Origin: Symsagittifera roscoffensis
Lineage: Eukaryota > Xenacoelomorpha > Acoela > Convolutidae
Assembly (NCBI RefSeq): GCF_963678635.1
Contig: NC_087064.1
Coordinates: 31,968,369 to 32,032,368, forward strand
Reading direction: 5' to 3'
Length of the DNA: 64,000 bases
Shown: in pieces, positions 24,733-36,129 of the stretch
Numbering within the stretch: the stretch's first letter is position 1
Layout: every line of letters starts with the position of its first letter
The notes under the pieces: generated by a model
Told to the model about the DNA's origin: nothing
Seen by the model: only the letters and a program-made list of their open reading frames with translations
Databases searched by the model: none
Made by a program: the position numbers and the translations under genes

Positions 24733-25207
24733 ATGTACTCGTCGCTAGAAAATGATAAAGACTTTTACGATGATTTTCAAGACATATCTTCGGGAGAAAA
24801 ACGCATTGTACAAGTTGGAACGAAAATTGTTGACAAAACGAATACAAATATCACAATAAAGTTGTATAAAAAGAATGAAGATGGCGTGTTTCAGTGTAAT
24901 CAAGCAGTGACCTTGACAACAAAAGAATTTGATTGCTTGGCCGATAATCATTCAAAAAATTTAAAAAATGTTTAAAAACAAACCGTCGAAAAGACTTCAT
25001 CTTCTTCCGCCTCCTCCTCATCCTCAGCTGCAAATGATAAACATTATAAATAAAGATACACTTCAAATCGATCAGTCTGTTCCGAAAAAGAACGTGCTGA
25101 AAGCGTTGATGAAAACAATGCGGATGATGAATACTCGAATAAAAAAAAGCGTAGTTGCCTGAAACAGAAAAAAAAACGTTCGAACAATTTGAATAATCAA
25201 CACAATG
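24733..25207 (+). pseudogene. Unknown plus-strand Maverick ORF, frameshifted
   Basis: ATG at 24733 opens 80 residues (charged, with ITIKLYKKNEDG). Coding-like sequence then continues in other frames: a 24968-25162 frame with a Pro/His run, and an alternative frame rich in Ser and Ala followed by Lys/Arg/Asn-rich sequence. The whole looks like one protein with an acidic N-terminus and a basic low-complexity tail, broken by indels. No family recognised. Confidence 0.4.
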
Positions 25208-25208
25208 G

Positions 25209-25835
25209 TTGAAGCATTGTAAGAACAGTCCCCTGAATTTTTTTCAAGAAAAAGGAAGAACTTCTTTTTTTCTGAACAACGAATCCGACATCTCACAACT
25301 CCCTCTAAACACACATTTTGCATTTGCAACCCACTCGGCTCAGAACAAGTATTGCACCCAATTGCTCGAAAATGACCATCCTCAAATCCATGTTCTCATC
25401 GAGTTAACAAAAGATTGTGTCGGCGTAGTGAACAAGATAAACTCCTCCACTTTCGTTGTACCTTGTCTACTCTGATCTTTCCAACATCTAGTTTTTGGTT
25501 GCAGTAAAATTCAGCTATCGGGACCTCTGATGGAAAAATTAAAAATTGCTGTCAACTACAACAATTCTATTAACACTTCAACTGACATTGGCGGTGCTCC
25601 TTTGCGAAGACGATTGCCACAACTTTGCTTTGCTTCACCAACTCGATCCATTCAAACTCAAACTAATGTAATCGCTTATAAAACAATTGAACGCTTCATT
25701 AATATTTTGAATGGTAATAATGCCGCAGAATTTTCTAAAATTATTGATATTATTTTGAGTGGATACGGTCGTTTAGAGATTGATTCAAATACTTTGTTTG
25801 GTAAATTTATAAAGAAAAAGATATTTAAATTCTGA
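25209..25835 (+). pseudogene. Unknown plus-strand Maverick ORF, second part
   Basis: Frames 25209-25475 (88 aa) and 25530-25835 (101 aa) follow each other with a stop and frame change between them. The second contains GGAPLRRRLPQLCF and a helical-looking stretch ending in a Lys-rich tail. They may be the C-terminal part of the gene at 24733 or a separate gene. Function unknown. Confidence 0.4.
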
Positions 25836-25951
25836 AAACGATTTTTAGAGCCTGAGATCACACCAGAGGCAAGAGTTATAATAATGAAAAAAGAAGTTTG
25901 GAAAAAAAATTCAATTATAGATCATCATAGAAAATCATCAGTATTTCAAAT

Positions 25952-26470
25952 TTAAAACTTCATATGTTTAGCAAAGCGCATCATGTCATGGTCGTTTAGT
26001 TTGAAACCTATAGGAAGTTTGGATGAAATTATAACATGAGCAACATAAATACAATGGAGTCCACACAAGACCGAGTTAGCTGATTGGATTGGCTTATTCA
26101 TCAGTATTTAGTTTCCTTCATGAAAAGAATATCTCATGTATTAGTAAACATGTGGATAATTGTGTAGTCCTTGTCCAAGAGAATCTGCAAAAAAAAATTG
26201 ACCACCAGCTTGAGCGATTAGTAACCAGTGAGTTTCTGGCTGTTCTGAGTTGGATGCGTTCACTATCATAAAAGTATTGCCGCGTTTCAGTATTGTTCTA
26301 AATACTAAGTTAGGTGGAAAAATGCCTCTAAATCGATGTTTCAAGTGCTTGCATCGTAATAAGCTCAGTAATCTGGAAATTGTCCATTTTTTTAGATTCA
26401 GACTATTAGAGTGTTTTTTGGCTCTTTTTCTATCGGAACGCACGTTAACTGTTGACGCAAGCTCTCCCAT
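25952..26470 (-). pseudogene. Maverick cysteine protease (adenain/ULP1-like), broken
   Basis: Known role: cleavage of virion precursor proteins. The frame 26470 down to 26141 (109 aa) has RGIFPPN, then a catalytic-type His in ETHWLL (H81) and an Asp in FADSLG (D96). A stop follows at 26141. Beyond it the minus strand still shows a Cys-containing CGLHC stretch (26051-26065) that fits the nucleophile region, running to a stop at 25952. His, acidic residue and Cys appear in the order usual for this family, but not in one open frame. It lies directly downstream of the capsid gene, as expected for a Maverick. Confidence 0.7.
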
Positions 26471-26521
26471 GAAAAGTAACTCTACAATTTCCCCCAGTAG
26501 TGCATTAAACTTCGTTTCTAC

Positions 26522-28130
26522 CTATATCGTGCAATTGGTCAATTCAGGATGAATGAAGTCATGTGAAGCCTCCTGAGTAGATGTGAGATCAAATGCCAAA
26601 AAACGATGAGTGTGATAATTAGCCAAACTGATTCCATGACTATCGTTAAAAACAAAGTCTAGAGCTTCTATTTGGTTATAGTAGTTTCTTTTGTTATTAG
26701 TATTTGATACAGGAGTACCTGCAATGGGTAGACGGTTTCCGTAAACAAGGATTTCATTCAGCTGAAACTTTTGATAATGAAACGGGTTTGTTCGGTTAGT
26801 ACCCAGGTATGCTGTATTCGAGCTCATTGCCAAAATCATCCGACGAACTGGCTCTTTGGCAAAAACGTCTTCTTGTTGCCAGCTTTGCACACCAGTTCTG
26901 GCCAAAAAAGTTCTTGGTAAAACTTCAATATAATTGTATATTGCGGGTGTTTTCAACAGAGTTTTATCTATCGATGATAGCACAAAATCTGTTACTGTCA
27001 TTTTGCGCACATATAGGTTAGCCTCAGTGATTTCAACTCGGTAATGTTTATCTCTATGCTCGGACACGATAACAAAGTCATTAGCAGATCGTCTCAGAGA
27101 AAGTGTTATTGTTACACCGCTGATTAGAGGTTTTTCACATCATAAAAAATCACAAGCAATTTTACCAACTAGACGGAATTCGCTTGATGCAGCTACATGT
27201 CGCTTACGTTCTGCGACATCTTCAGCTCGCACATTAGCACCATCAAAACCTGATGGATTATCTTCATAATAATAACCTTAAAAAACAAGCCATGTTTTTT
27301 TTGCATCATTACCATGTGAAATTTCGGTCTCAATGAAAATCTTATGGGCAAAATTGGCAATTGTTTTTGAAGTTTTTTCTCCATTCAGAGACATTGTACA
27401 TTCGGAAATTAAAGATGAATGTGGATTTTCAATCAAATATAGGGTGTCTCGTTGTGCTGCCTCTGTAGCAAGAGTTCGGAGTACATTACCATTAGTTTGA
27501 ACAATGCGTGCTACAATCTCCAAGCGAGTTCGTTGAAGATCGATAAAAATTGTTTCTATCTCCTACAACTTCAAATTCGAGCATGGGACCATCAGGTGAA
27601 CAAGATGGACCAATTTTTTGAGTGAACGCATTTTCAGTTGTAACGAGTAGAGGNNNNNNNNNNNNNNNNNNNNNNNNNNNNNNNNNNNNNNNNNNNNNNN
27701 NNNNNNNNNNNNNNNNNNNNNNNNNNNNNNNNNNNNNNNNNNNNNNNNNNNNNNNNNNNNNNNNNNNNNNNNNNNNNNNNNNNNNNNNNNNNNNNNNNNN
27801 NNNNNNNNNNNNNNNNNNNNNNNNNNNNNNNNNNNNNNNNNNNNNNNNNNNNNGGTCAATTGACTATAGTTCGTTTATGTCATCTGTTGAAGTTTTTCTC
27901 CATTCAGAGACATTGTACATTCGGAAATTAAAGATGACTGTGGATTTTTAACTAAATATTGGGTGTCTCGTTGTGCTGCCTCTGTAGCATGAGTTCGGAG
28001 TACATTACCATTAGTTTGAACAATGCGAGCGACAATCTCCAAGCGAGTTCGTTGAAGATCGACAAAATTGTTTCTATCTCCTAAAACTTCAAATTCGAGC
28101 ATGGGACTATCAGGTGAATAAGATGGACCA
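26522..28130 (-). pseudogene. Maverick/Polinton major capsid protein (double jelly-roll), broken
   Basis: Known role: hexon-like capsid building block. The 181-aa frame 27067-26522 carries the C-terminal jelly-roll pattern (VLPRTFLARTGVQSW, NPFHYQKFQLNE, an FDLT near the end). The frames 27523-27278 and 28102-27875 carry the N-terminal roll (ARIVQTNGNVLRT, ECTMSLNGEK). The N-terminal part is present twice, on both sides of the N gap, and the two versions differ. Frames 27278 to 27067 are degraded. The ORF at 27193-27384 is an off-frame reading. The identification rests on family patterns I recognise; a profile search would settle it. Confidence 0.7.
27654..27853. other. 200-bp assembly gap (N)
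   Basis: Exactly 200 N. The flanks are two diverged versions of the same capsid-gene segment. The first ~30 bases after the gap resemble integrase-gene sequence at 28,966-28,995, so the join is suspect. Confidence 1.
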
Positions 28131-28269
28131 TTTTTTTGTGATGTGAGAGTGCTATGGATTTGACTGGAATCTTTACAGCCGATATGGTAGCCCTTCCCAT
28201 CTCTTATACCTTTGAAACCTAAAATACTAGAAAATTGAGGGCTCTCAAAGGTAATGCTTTTTCAATAAT

Positions 28270-30068
28270 GCTTCCAAATTGAAAGATGTTTGGTAATGGG
28301 CTCATATATTTTACCTTCTATTGGTTCTTTATCGGCGTCGATCATTTTTTAAGTCGGTGGGTTCCTTGGTGGTATGTCAAATATTTCAAATACTTTGTTA
28401 GAGAAGGATTGCTTATAACGTTTTCGAAAAAGAATGTCAATTTTTTTATATTCTAATAAAATGGCCAACGTAGAGCTTTGGTCGGCGATTTAGTTTCAAT
28501 GATTGTTTCGCTCTTAATGAAATTAGACGTGTAACATCCTTTTCTGTCAATTTATTGGGTGCTAATTCGATGACGCGGTTTGTTCTCGAATTTATTGTGT
28601 TGACAAAATCTTGGAGCTGTTCGATGTAAGAGTTGGTCCATTTGTCCTCCAAAAACTTATAAATCAAACTCTTCAGTGATCGAATGTTCCTCTCGGCGAA
28701 AGCGGATTCTTTCACTCTCTTTTATATTTGTTTCGATGCCCTTTTACTCACATTAAAATTTGAAAGATCCCTTGAACTCTGGCCTTTATCTACATAGATT
28801 TTTTGTGGCTGTTTTGTTTTTATCATTTATTTGAATGCTTCCGTAGTTGGGGTGGAATACTTTGATTTCAATGGTTGTACACGTAGATAACGGGACATGC
28901 AATCCACTGCAACCATAAGATGTTTAATGTTTTTGTTATAATCTGCAAGAATATCAACAAACGCTAGGTCAACTGACTATTTTTCGTTTATGTCATAAAC
29001 TATCACAATGAGGCGTGGTATTTTGCAAAAAATTGTTCGATATTTTGTATATGCACACTCTGTATGTAAAATTGTTTCACTTTACTTCGTGAATTTTTTT
29101 CCTCTTTTACATTCTGTACACTGCCAAACAATGCTGGACCTTGACTTGTAAATTTAGATTTCAATTTTTTTTTCTTCTGCCACAGTAATTTTGCCATTTT
29201 TTGATTTTGTCTTTGTCTTCTCTGTCATTGCAGAATCTGAATTTTTGTCGGGCGTTCTGTACGATTCAAAGTCTTCTTCTTCTGCTCCTTCTTCTCGTTT
29301 TGTTTTTTTTTGCGCTGCCCGTTCTCTTTCACTGTCTGCAACTGTCCTTCTGATTCTGCGTCTTTTAATGCTTTTCGAGCTAGAATTTGTTGACGGTTTT
29401 TTGGGAGAAAAGAGGGCTGTAGATGTTGAAGTGGTATTTGTGGGAAATCTGCTTCTTTTTTTCTGTTGAGCTTGTTCAGTATTCGTTGACTGAACCGCGA
29501 CATTGGCATACTTATTCATAACCAACTGCTCGTCAAGTTTGAGTGACCTCAAAATCAATGTAAAAGCAGGATTGTGAAATTTTCTAGTTTGTTGCTGTAT
29601 ATCAGACAAAAAACTGATGCCTTAAAACCGGTTGGAACTTTATCAACGTAAAGTTCTTCATTTTCTTTGTTTATTATTACTCGCTTTGACTTTTTAGTAA
29701 TTTCCAGAACTTTTTTCACTCGCTTAAGTTTGTTTTCGTCCATGAGTTGTTATTGTAACTTTATGCATCATTAAGCTCAGCACTTGTTTCTAGTTCATTT
29801 CCTTCATCTTCAATGAGAAGGAGAGCTTGTTCTCTTTGATTGTTTTCTGCTGTGACACTGATTCGGGGGTTGGTATGACTGAAGGATTAGTTGTTGTTGC
29901 ATTTGGCGGTCTTAAGTGATTCAAGTATGATAGTTGCGGTTTTTTATGTTTGATGGAGTTGTCAAGCAAAACGTGCGCTGCATGGGGTTTTTCTCCAATA
30001 TAAATATGCTTCGGAATCAGAACAAATTCATGTGCTGTCATTTTTATGCTGTCAAATACTTGAAGCAA
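28270..30068 (-). pseudogene. Maverick integrase (retroviral-type DDE), broken
   Basis: Known role: insertion of Maverick DNA. On the minus strand, N to C: frames 30068-29790, 29743-29555 and 29609-29154 (long, Lys/Arg/Ser-rich, possibly a separate linker), then 29197-29003. The catalytic core has a first Asp in VDCMSRY (28902-28904), a second Asp in YVDKG (28788-28790) and a Glu in AERN (28692-28694). The frame 28715-28446 continues with PNKLT and VGHFIRI, then a chromodomain-like tail to about 28,270. A stop lies between the second Asp and the Glu, and other stops and shifts break the gene. All three catalytic residues are still readable. Confidence 0.7.
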
Positions 30069-30479
30069 AAAAAAGTATATGTCTGATTAGATAAAATCCT
30101 TGTTCATCCAAAATAACAGCTGATTTTTTTTCAGACTCGTTTTCGGATTGCTCAGACTCTTATATGTTTCTTCCATTTATTAAGATTTTGAATACTAAAA
30201 AGCACATTACCGTTGACTACATTGAGCAAGCATTCGCTAACGACTGATATGACTTTGGTATTTGATGATTTTTTGATAAAGCTCCGTAGTTAGCTTGAAT
30301 TCAATTGTACCATGTGTTGCAGAATAGTTAATTTTTTTGCGTTCATTTGTGATGGATTTCACTTGTGCCTTATGTAATGGTAAATAGAAAATTGAGGGGC
30401 CAGGAGGTGTTTTGTTTGAACAGTATTTAAGACAGTCTGATGTTCGGGATCTAAATCTATAAGTAGATGTCCGAAAGTG

Positions 30480-31030
30480 TCCTTTGTAGCCAGTTCATAC
30501 GAATTCCGTTAGAAATTGATTTCATTAAGTTGCCTGCCTAGATGATCAAGTTGCTGAATATCACGGAGTGATTTGAATAAACTGATGTGAGATGTGTTCA
30601 AATCAATAGTTCGTGACCATGGGCTTTGGAGGAATAAGTTATGTTTAACTTAGATAACATCCAAGCCCTTGTGTCTTCCTGTCGTTGTCAGTTTAACGAA
30701 CTCTTTATTTTGTAAATTTCTTCGCATGAGTCATCAAACACTAACAGAATGTTTTCAATGTTTCTCAAACGATTAAATCAGTCAAACTTTTCGACTTCTA
30801 TTTGAACTCTAGAAGCATAAAAACTTTTCTTGAACTATAGGTTGAATATCTTGGTAAAAGAATAAAACTCTTCCAAGTTTGGGATAAAAAATTCTCCTTT
30901 TCAAGAACTTGAAAACTAATTCTGTTTTTCGGATCCTGGTGGTCCTACAACTGCCATAAATAGTCTTGTTAGTGTATCAATAATTTTATGCATATCCTTG
31001 GGTTTGGTAGTACGTATCATACTAAACCAG
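30480..31030 (-). pseudogene. Maverick packaging ATPase (FtsK/HerA type), broken
   Basis: Known role: pumping DNA into the capsid. The minus strand near 30,925-30,950 reads a Walker-A-like VVGPPGS that then loses frame, apparently by one base. Further on, ILLVFDDS at about 30,720-30,745 is a good Walker B. Sequence between them (around 30,810-30,900) remains coding-like. No open frame of useful length survives. Neighbouring integrase and capsid genes support the call. Confidence 0.6.
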
Positions 31031-31491
31031 ACAATATGGAAGACCAAACTGAAGTTTTTTCAATGCTTAGTTGCGTCAAAGAAAGCTATTTGATACTAAA
31101 GCTTAGTAAAATTAAAATTAAAATTATTTGAGACCAAAAAATACTTCTGATCTGGGAATAATGGCATCAAAATAAAATTACCAAGGTTTTTGTTCGGTGT
31201 TATTTCGATCGTAAACAAAATCCAAAATCAGTAACTATAATTGCATCAGGATCATCATCTGCTACTTCAGACATTCAGGTTTTCAAATTAATTTTTTCTC
31301 TCTCTCTCTCTCTCTGCGACTATCTACCTGTATCAACCGTTTCTTATTGAAGAAGAAAAATTTGTGGTTATGAAATTTATCATTCATTCTTCCTAACAGA
31401 AAAAATCTCGTATTGAATATAACCAGTGTAAAAATTAGTAGTATCATTTTCATTGTCATACATTTCCACTACATAATTGGCTGGGACATTT

Positions 31492-32078
31492 TTAGTTTTC
31501 ACATGATTTATGATTTTTTTTCACTGAGTTTTCTTTTACTAATTTCTGATTTTCTTCAGGAAAGTCACTGCTGCTGAGATCCATTTGAACTCCGGGCTGA
31601 CATTTGGGTACTAAGATTAGCTTGGGAAGATAAAATTCTCGTTTGCTGGCTAATATTTTGAATAAACTTGAATCGTTGAAAGTATATGAATTGGCCAATG
31701 ACCGGGAAAAACCTTCTCAAAGTTTTATAATCTTCTTCAGATAAAGTCATTTGATCTTTTCGCTCTACCAGTTGACCTCGGCAATCAATTCGTTCTACTC
31801 TTGTTAATGATTTTTTGATGTCACTCTCTGGATTCATCCAAGCACATAACACTGAATTTGGAGATAGGTACGTCTCTAATTTCGCTAGTCTCTCGCTGTT
31901 GCTCATTCTTCAGCCAATTAAACAACGCCTTGCTTTTCTTCAGGGCGCAGTGATTCCTGGAGTGGTTATGATGAAAATGTTTATTGCAACCTGGATAGTT
32001 TTTCAAATGTAAATTTTCGATTCTTTCGCAACCCAAGTCATCAAGGTTCTCAACTTTTCGATCCAAATACGTTGCCAA
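31492..32078 (-). pseudogene. Unknown Maverick-region ORFs
   Basis: Three overlapping minus-strand frames (32078-31821, 31906-31565, 31698-31492) follow each other like one gene of about 190 residues with two frame changes. The first has Cys/His residues (GCNKHFHHNHSRNHC) that could bind metal. The rest contains MNPESDIKKSL and an aromatic stretch. I do not recognise the family; position next to the ATPase suggests a structural or packaging protein. Confidence 0.4.
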
Positions 32079-32479
32079 AATATCATTTTTTTCTTTTCCT
32101 TTAGCTTAAAATACGGCCTTAGGATTTCTCAAAACAAAACTTTGAATAATCTGATTGAGATATAGATATAAATAATCACCACTTTTCCAGTGAATTCCGT
32201 GCAAGTTATTTGTCAACCAGTTCTAAGATTTTTGTTCAGATTTGGAAAGTGGGTTGAAACTGGCTGGAGGTCAAAAAATAAGAAATTCACTGTAATCAAA
32301 AGTTGTAATGGCTAGTTTTTTAACTATAAAATTATTTTTTCTACAAAGGAATCCTTCCAAGTCTAGCACGAATGATCTTTCCTTCAAATTTCTAACAATT
32401 GATAGAAACTTGGTTTTGTCAGTTTAACATATAAACAGAAACTAATACCACTCAATTGACCAATCAGGCTTTTGTTGTA

Positions 32480-33119
32480 TTTTCAGGGTAGCATAAAACA
32501 TTAGGTGGGACCAGTGTTTTAAACTTTGTGAACAAATCCTGCGGCATCGTGTAAAATTGCATGCAGTCGTAATATTTCTGAATCATTCAAGTATTTGTCC
32601 AATGAAGAATTATCTATGCCAATAAGACCTCCATATGGTCTAAATTTAATGGCAACGCCATAGTTTATTTCATTTTTGCTAGAAAAGAGAAACAGAGATT
32701 ATGTAGCTAGAAAATAATTTCGGCGGTGAAAGTTTTCCGGATAGGTTTTTTTCGCGGTCAAATAAACCTCGTGAACGATTTTCAAGTCCATTGAAGTAAA
32801 TCTACGTTTTTTAATTTCATTTGCAACACCTAGCGGACCTGCTGAATTTCCAGCCAGTGGAAGTGAAAGTAACCATGCAGATACCAGTTACTCAATCTCG
32901 GTGGTAGATTTTTAGACAGATCACTGGAAACTTTTGATATTTTGAAAGTTTATCGAAACAAAGTCGAATCATTCGCTCCACCCCTTTCTCAATCAATATT
33001 GAGGTAAAATCGAACGAAAATTCAAATATGTTTTCATAAGTAGCAATTGGTAGATCAGTAGCCTTCCCATACTTTTGTTTTGCATAAATACACCACGTTA
33101 TTTTGAAAAATTCGTTCAA
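32480..33119 (-). pseudogene. Unknown Maverick-region ORF, right end
   Basis: The frame 33119-32892 (75 aa) has an ATG start. Further along, about 32,510-32,665, the minus strand reads a coding-like block with GGLIGIDNSSLDKYL and HAILHDAAGF. Stops separate the parts. The family is not recognised. This is the rightmost sequence I would still assign to the Maverick. Confidence 0.35.
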
Positions 33120-33120
33120 T

Positions 33121-33610
33121 TAAAACTGTTCTTTACAACTCTGCAAATATTATATTGGTTCTTATCTGCCTTTTTTTTCCAACAACTGTTTTTTGACCGG
33201 GTACCATTTGAGAAGACAGAGAAACTTAAATGCTCACTATCAATATCTTCAGTATGCCAATCTCCAATTATAATTATTTTGCTTATTTCTTTATTCCATA
33301 ATTTTACCAAAATTTTTATTATTCAGTTATGTCATGACACAGGACTGTCAGACGCTCTTCAAACTTTGTGAAAGATTCAGATTGCTAAGCGTTGTTTCAT
33401 TAATAAAAAATGCATACGGAAATGAAATAGTTTACAGCTACCAACGGTTTAAATATATTGGCTATAACTTTTACGTTAACTTTAATTCCGAACATGAACG
33501 CTATAGTCTTGGTCTAACGTTGACGCACGAAAATGCATTCCCCAGACATACTTTTTATTATATGTCACAACAGCAGTGACATATTATAATATAGGCATTT
33601 CATAGCACTT
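33121..33610. other. Unassigned stretch
   Basis: A plus frame 33334-33579 (81 aa) follows a TTATTATTCAG acceptor-like string at about 33,315-33,326, and a minus frame 33310-33116 overlaps it. Neither has a recognisable domain. It could be the Maverick edge or host DNA. Confidence 0.3.
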
Positions 33611-33804
33611 AGGATATAATACATGGGGTTTTATTTTGCTCTTTGGAGTGCCCCTGTGGTTTGAAAAATTGGTTTGGAGCCGCTATGTGGTTTTGGAATT
33701 AGGGTCTGGAGCACCAAAAAATTGTGTCTAAAGCGCCTATGTGGTTTTGGGATGAAGCTCTGGAGCACCTCTGAGCGCCGGCGATTTACTGTACTACAGC
33801 CAAT
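33611..33804 (+). repeat. Short imperfect repeats (TGGTTTTGG / CTGGAGCACC)
   Basis: CTATGTGGTTTTGG occurs at about 33,682 and 33,738, and TCTGGAGCACC at about 33,703 and 33,759. Spacing is ~56 bp. It ends in GCCGGCGATTTACTGTA. Confidence 0.6.
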
Positions 33805-35190
33805 TTCGATCGAGAAAGTCGAAACATAGGTGGAGAAAGTCGAAACATAAGTCAAGCACGGTCGAAACATAAGTCCAGCACAGAGTCAAAAATAGGTCGA
33901 GTACAGTCAAATTGTAGGTCAAGCACAGTCGAAACATAGGTCTAGCACAGTAAAAAAATAGGACGAACATAGTCGAAACATAGAAGTCGAACTCCAAATT
34001 ACAGTACATTTGAACTCAAATTCGAAACAATCAATCGAGCCGGTCGAAACAAACTCGAACACAAACAAAAATTTCACCGAGAATTTGATTTTATTGCCGG
34101 ATTGCTTTTGCTTGCGAACATGTAAAACAGCTGCAATTAGCAAAACAATTCAGTATTTATGTATTTTTGAAGTGCTGTTAGCTAGAACAGCATATTTACT
34201 AATCATATACAGGACCGTCACGAGAAGGCCTGCACTTGGTCCCAAAATATATGCAATTTTTGGGGCAATGACAAAATTGTCTCCACAAAGACGAAAAGCT
34301 GAAAAACAACCACACGCAGCTAAAAACATAAGTCACTAGCCTTGCAGTTGAAAATCTAAATATATTTTTTTCAAATTTCTGAAAAATATTTCGGTACCAT
34401 TCCAACAAAATAATTTTTTCGAACAAAGATTTATATGCGGGGTCGAACACACAAGTTCTTACAAAAGTTTTAAGAAAATTCTCAGAACCGCAATAAGTAA
34501 AACAAAAATCTACAAAAAAATTGATTATATTGAAACCAAAAGTAGATTTTAATTGATCATAATGGATCTGAAATGGATCAAATAATTTTGTAAACACTTT
34601 TGTTCTTTTGTATGAGGGGTCAAACAAAACATTTTTAAAAACAATGTTTGGCCGAGAAAGTCGAGAAAGTCCGGTCGGGAAAGTTCGGTCGGGAAAGTTG
34701 AAACTTATCTACGCGGGGTCGAACAAACAAATTTTCAAACTTTTAAAAATTGTCGTTCGAGAAAGTCGAAACATATCTAGTTTTGATTGAGTGTGTCGAA
34801 ACATAACTGTGTGGTGTCAAACAAACTACATTTTTAAAAGTTTTTGTCGAGAAAGTCGAAACATATCTAATTTTGATTGAGAGTGTCGAAACACAACAAT
34901 GTGGTGTCAAACAAACTTCATTTTTAAAAGTTTTGATCGAGTTATTCGAAAGATATCTGAACTGGGTCAACCAAAGACGAAGATTTCTTTTTTGTCGAAA
35001 CGTACCTAAATTTGGTCGATAAAGTCGAAACATACCAAAATTTGGCGGAGAAAGCTGAATTATACCGAAATTTGGTCGAGAAAGTCGAAACATACCGAAA
35101 TTTGGCAAAAAAAGTCGAATTATAGGAAAATTTGGTCAAGAAAATCGAGACATACCAATTTTTGGTCGAAAAAGTCGAGACATAGATCGA
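33805..35190 (+). repeat. Minisatellite built on GTCGAAACATA
   Basis: The motif GTCGAAACATA, often within GGTCGAGAAAGTCGAAACATA, recurs dozens of times, irregularly at 33,805-34,000 and densely (roughly 30-35-bp units) at 34,750-35,190. The middle (34,010-34,740) holds only scattered copies. Because a unit is often a multiple of three, the minus strand gives repetitive frames such as 35298-34942 with YVSTFSTKF-type repeats. I take these as by-products of the repeat, not as a gene. Confidence 0.8.
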
Positions 35191-35899
35191 GCACCTCGAC
35201 CTGGGTACCACTGTTTTGCATTTCTTGAGCTGTGTCGGAACCCGATTGAACTGCAATAGAATACTAAGCATCAGTTTCAGTGATGGCATAGTTTTCATGA
35301 TCTCGAGAGACGCTTTGATTTAAAAACTAAAACTCTTTTAAACCTTTTTGAAATGTTGTATGAAAGTTGTATGATAAGCTTTTTTCCATAGACGCCATAT
35401 ATGAAATTATATGACAAGCAATTTTCTTCTATGGACGTCAAACCGGGCAGTTTCTGTTTTTTTTTGGGAAAAATATGGTTTGTTAAACAGTGCCAAGCCG
35501 GCGGGAAGTGGGGGCTATGGGGGGCGTGCAATTCCAGGCATCTCCAAAACTGCGCAGAAGCTGGCGTAAAAAAAACATAATTCTATCGGAAGTATTTTCA
35601 TCGCTGCTTTTCTTTTTCGCTACTTTTCTGTAATTTTTTTTGAAGATGCCCGCGCATTCAAAATTTTTTCAGACTGTCAAATAAGATAATGGTGGTGAAA
35701 CCCCGTATAAGTTATAAGATAAATTATAAGTTTGATATTGGCAAATTCTAAAATTCAATTTTTTTCCTATCAAGACACTCTATCTTAGACAATGGTAGGT
35801 GGAAACTTGGTTCCCAATGGCACTGCACTGAATTAATTTAACCAAATTTAAATTGAAATTAGTTTGTTTTAGGTTAAGCTTTTCATTTTGCCGTCGTTG
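35191..35899. other. Non-coding spacer
   Basis: No gene recognised. It contains two similar GTATGAAAGTTGTATGATAAG / TATGAAATTATATGACAAG strings near 35,355-35,420. Confidence 0.4.
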
Positions 35900-36125
35900 C
35901 TATCTGCATAATGTCGTCTGTGATAGAAGGTAGAGCAGAAATACAGCAACGATTTGGGCAGGTAGGGCTCAAATGATCTTCACTGCATGTCGGAGACAAC
36001 AAAAGAACTATCACACATGACGAGCATGACAAAAGATCTTCACTGCATGTCGTAGACGACAAAAGAACTATCACACATGACGGGGTTGACAAAAAATCTG
36101 TGTAGACGACAAAAGAAATATACCG
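35900..36125 (+). repeat. 60-bp tandem repeat, left block
   Basis: Units have the form GATGACAAAAGATCTTCACT then GCATGTCGGAGACAACAAAA then GAACTATCACACATGACGGG. Three to four partly degenerate units are seen, the last shortened. The same unit forms the block at 37078-37480. Confidence 0.8.
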
Positions 36126-36129
36126 CATC

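Larger units (their letters stand above)
19212..33120 (-). mobile_element. Degenerate Maverick/Polinton DNA transposon (virus-like)
   Basis: Reading the minus strand from the right end, I recognise remains of a packaging ATPase, retroviral-type integrase, major capsid protein, adenovirus-like cysteine protease and protein-primed DNA polymerase B. This set defines Mavericks/Polintons. All genes are broken by stops or frameshifts. The left end is cut off at the decayed LTR element inside the polymerase. I could not find terminal inverted repeats; the right limit is only where the last Maverick-like frame ends. A tandem repeat (21.7-22.8 kb) and a divergent promoter region (24.2-24.7 kb) lie inside. 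Confidence 0.75.
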
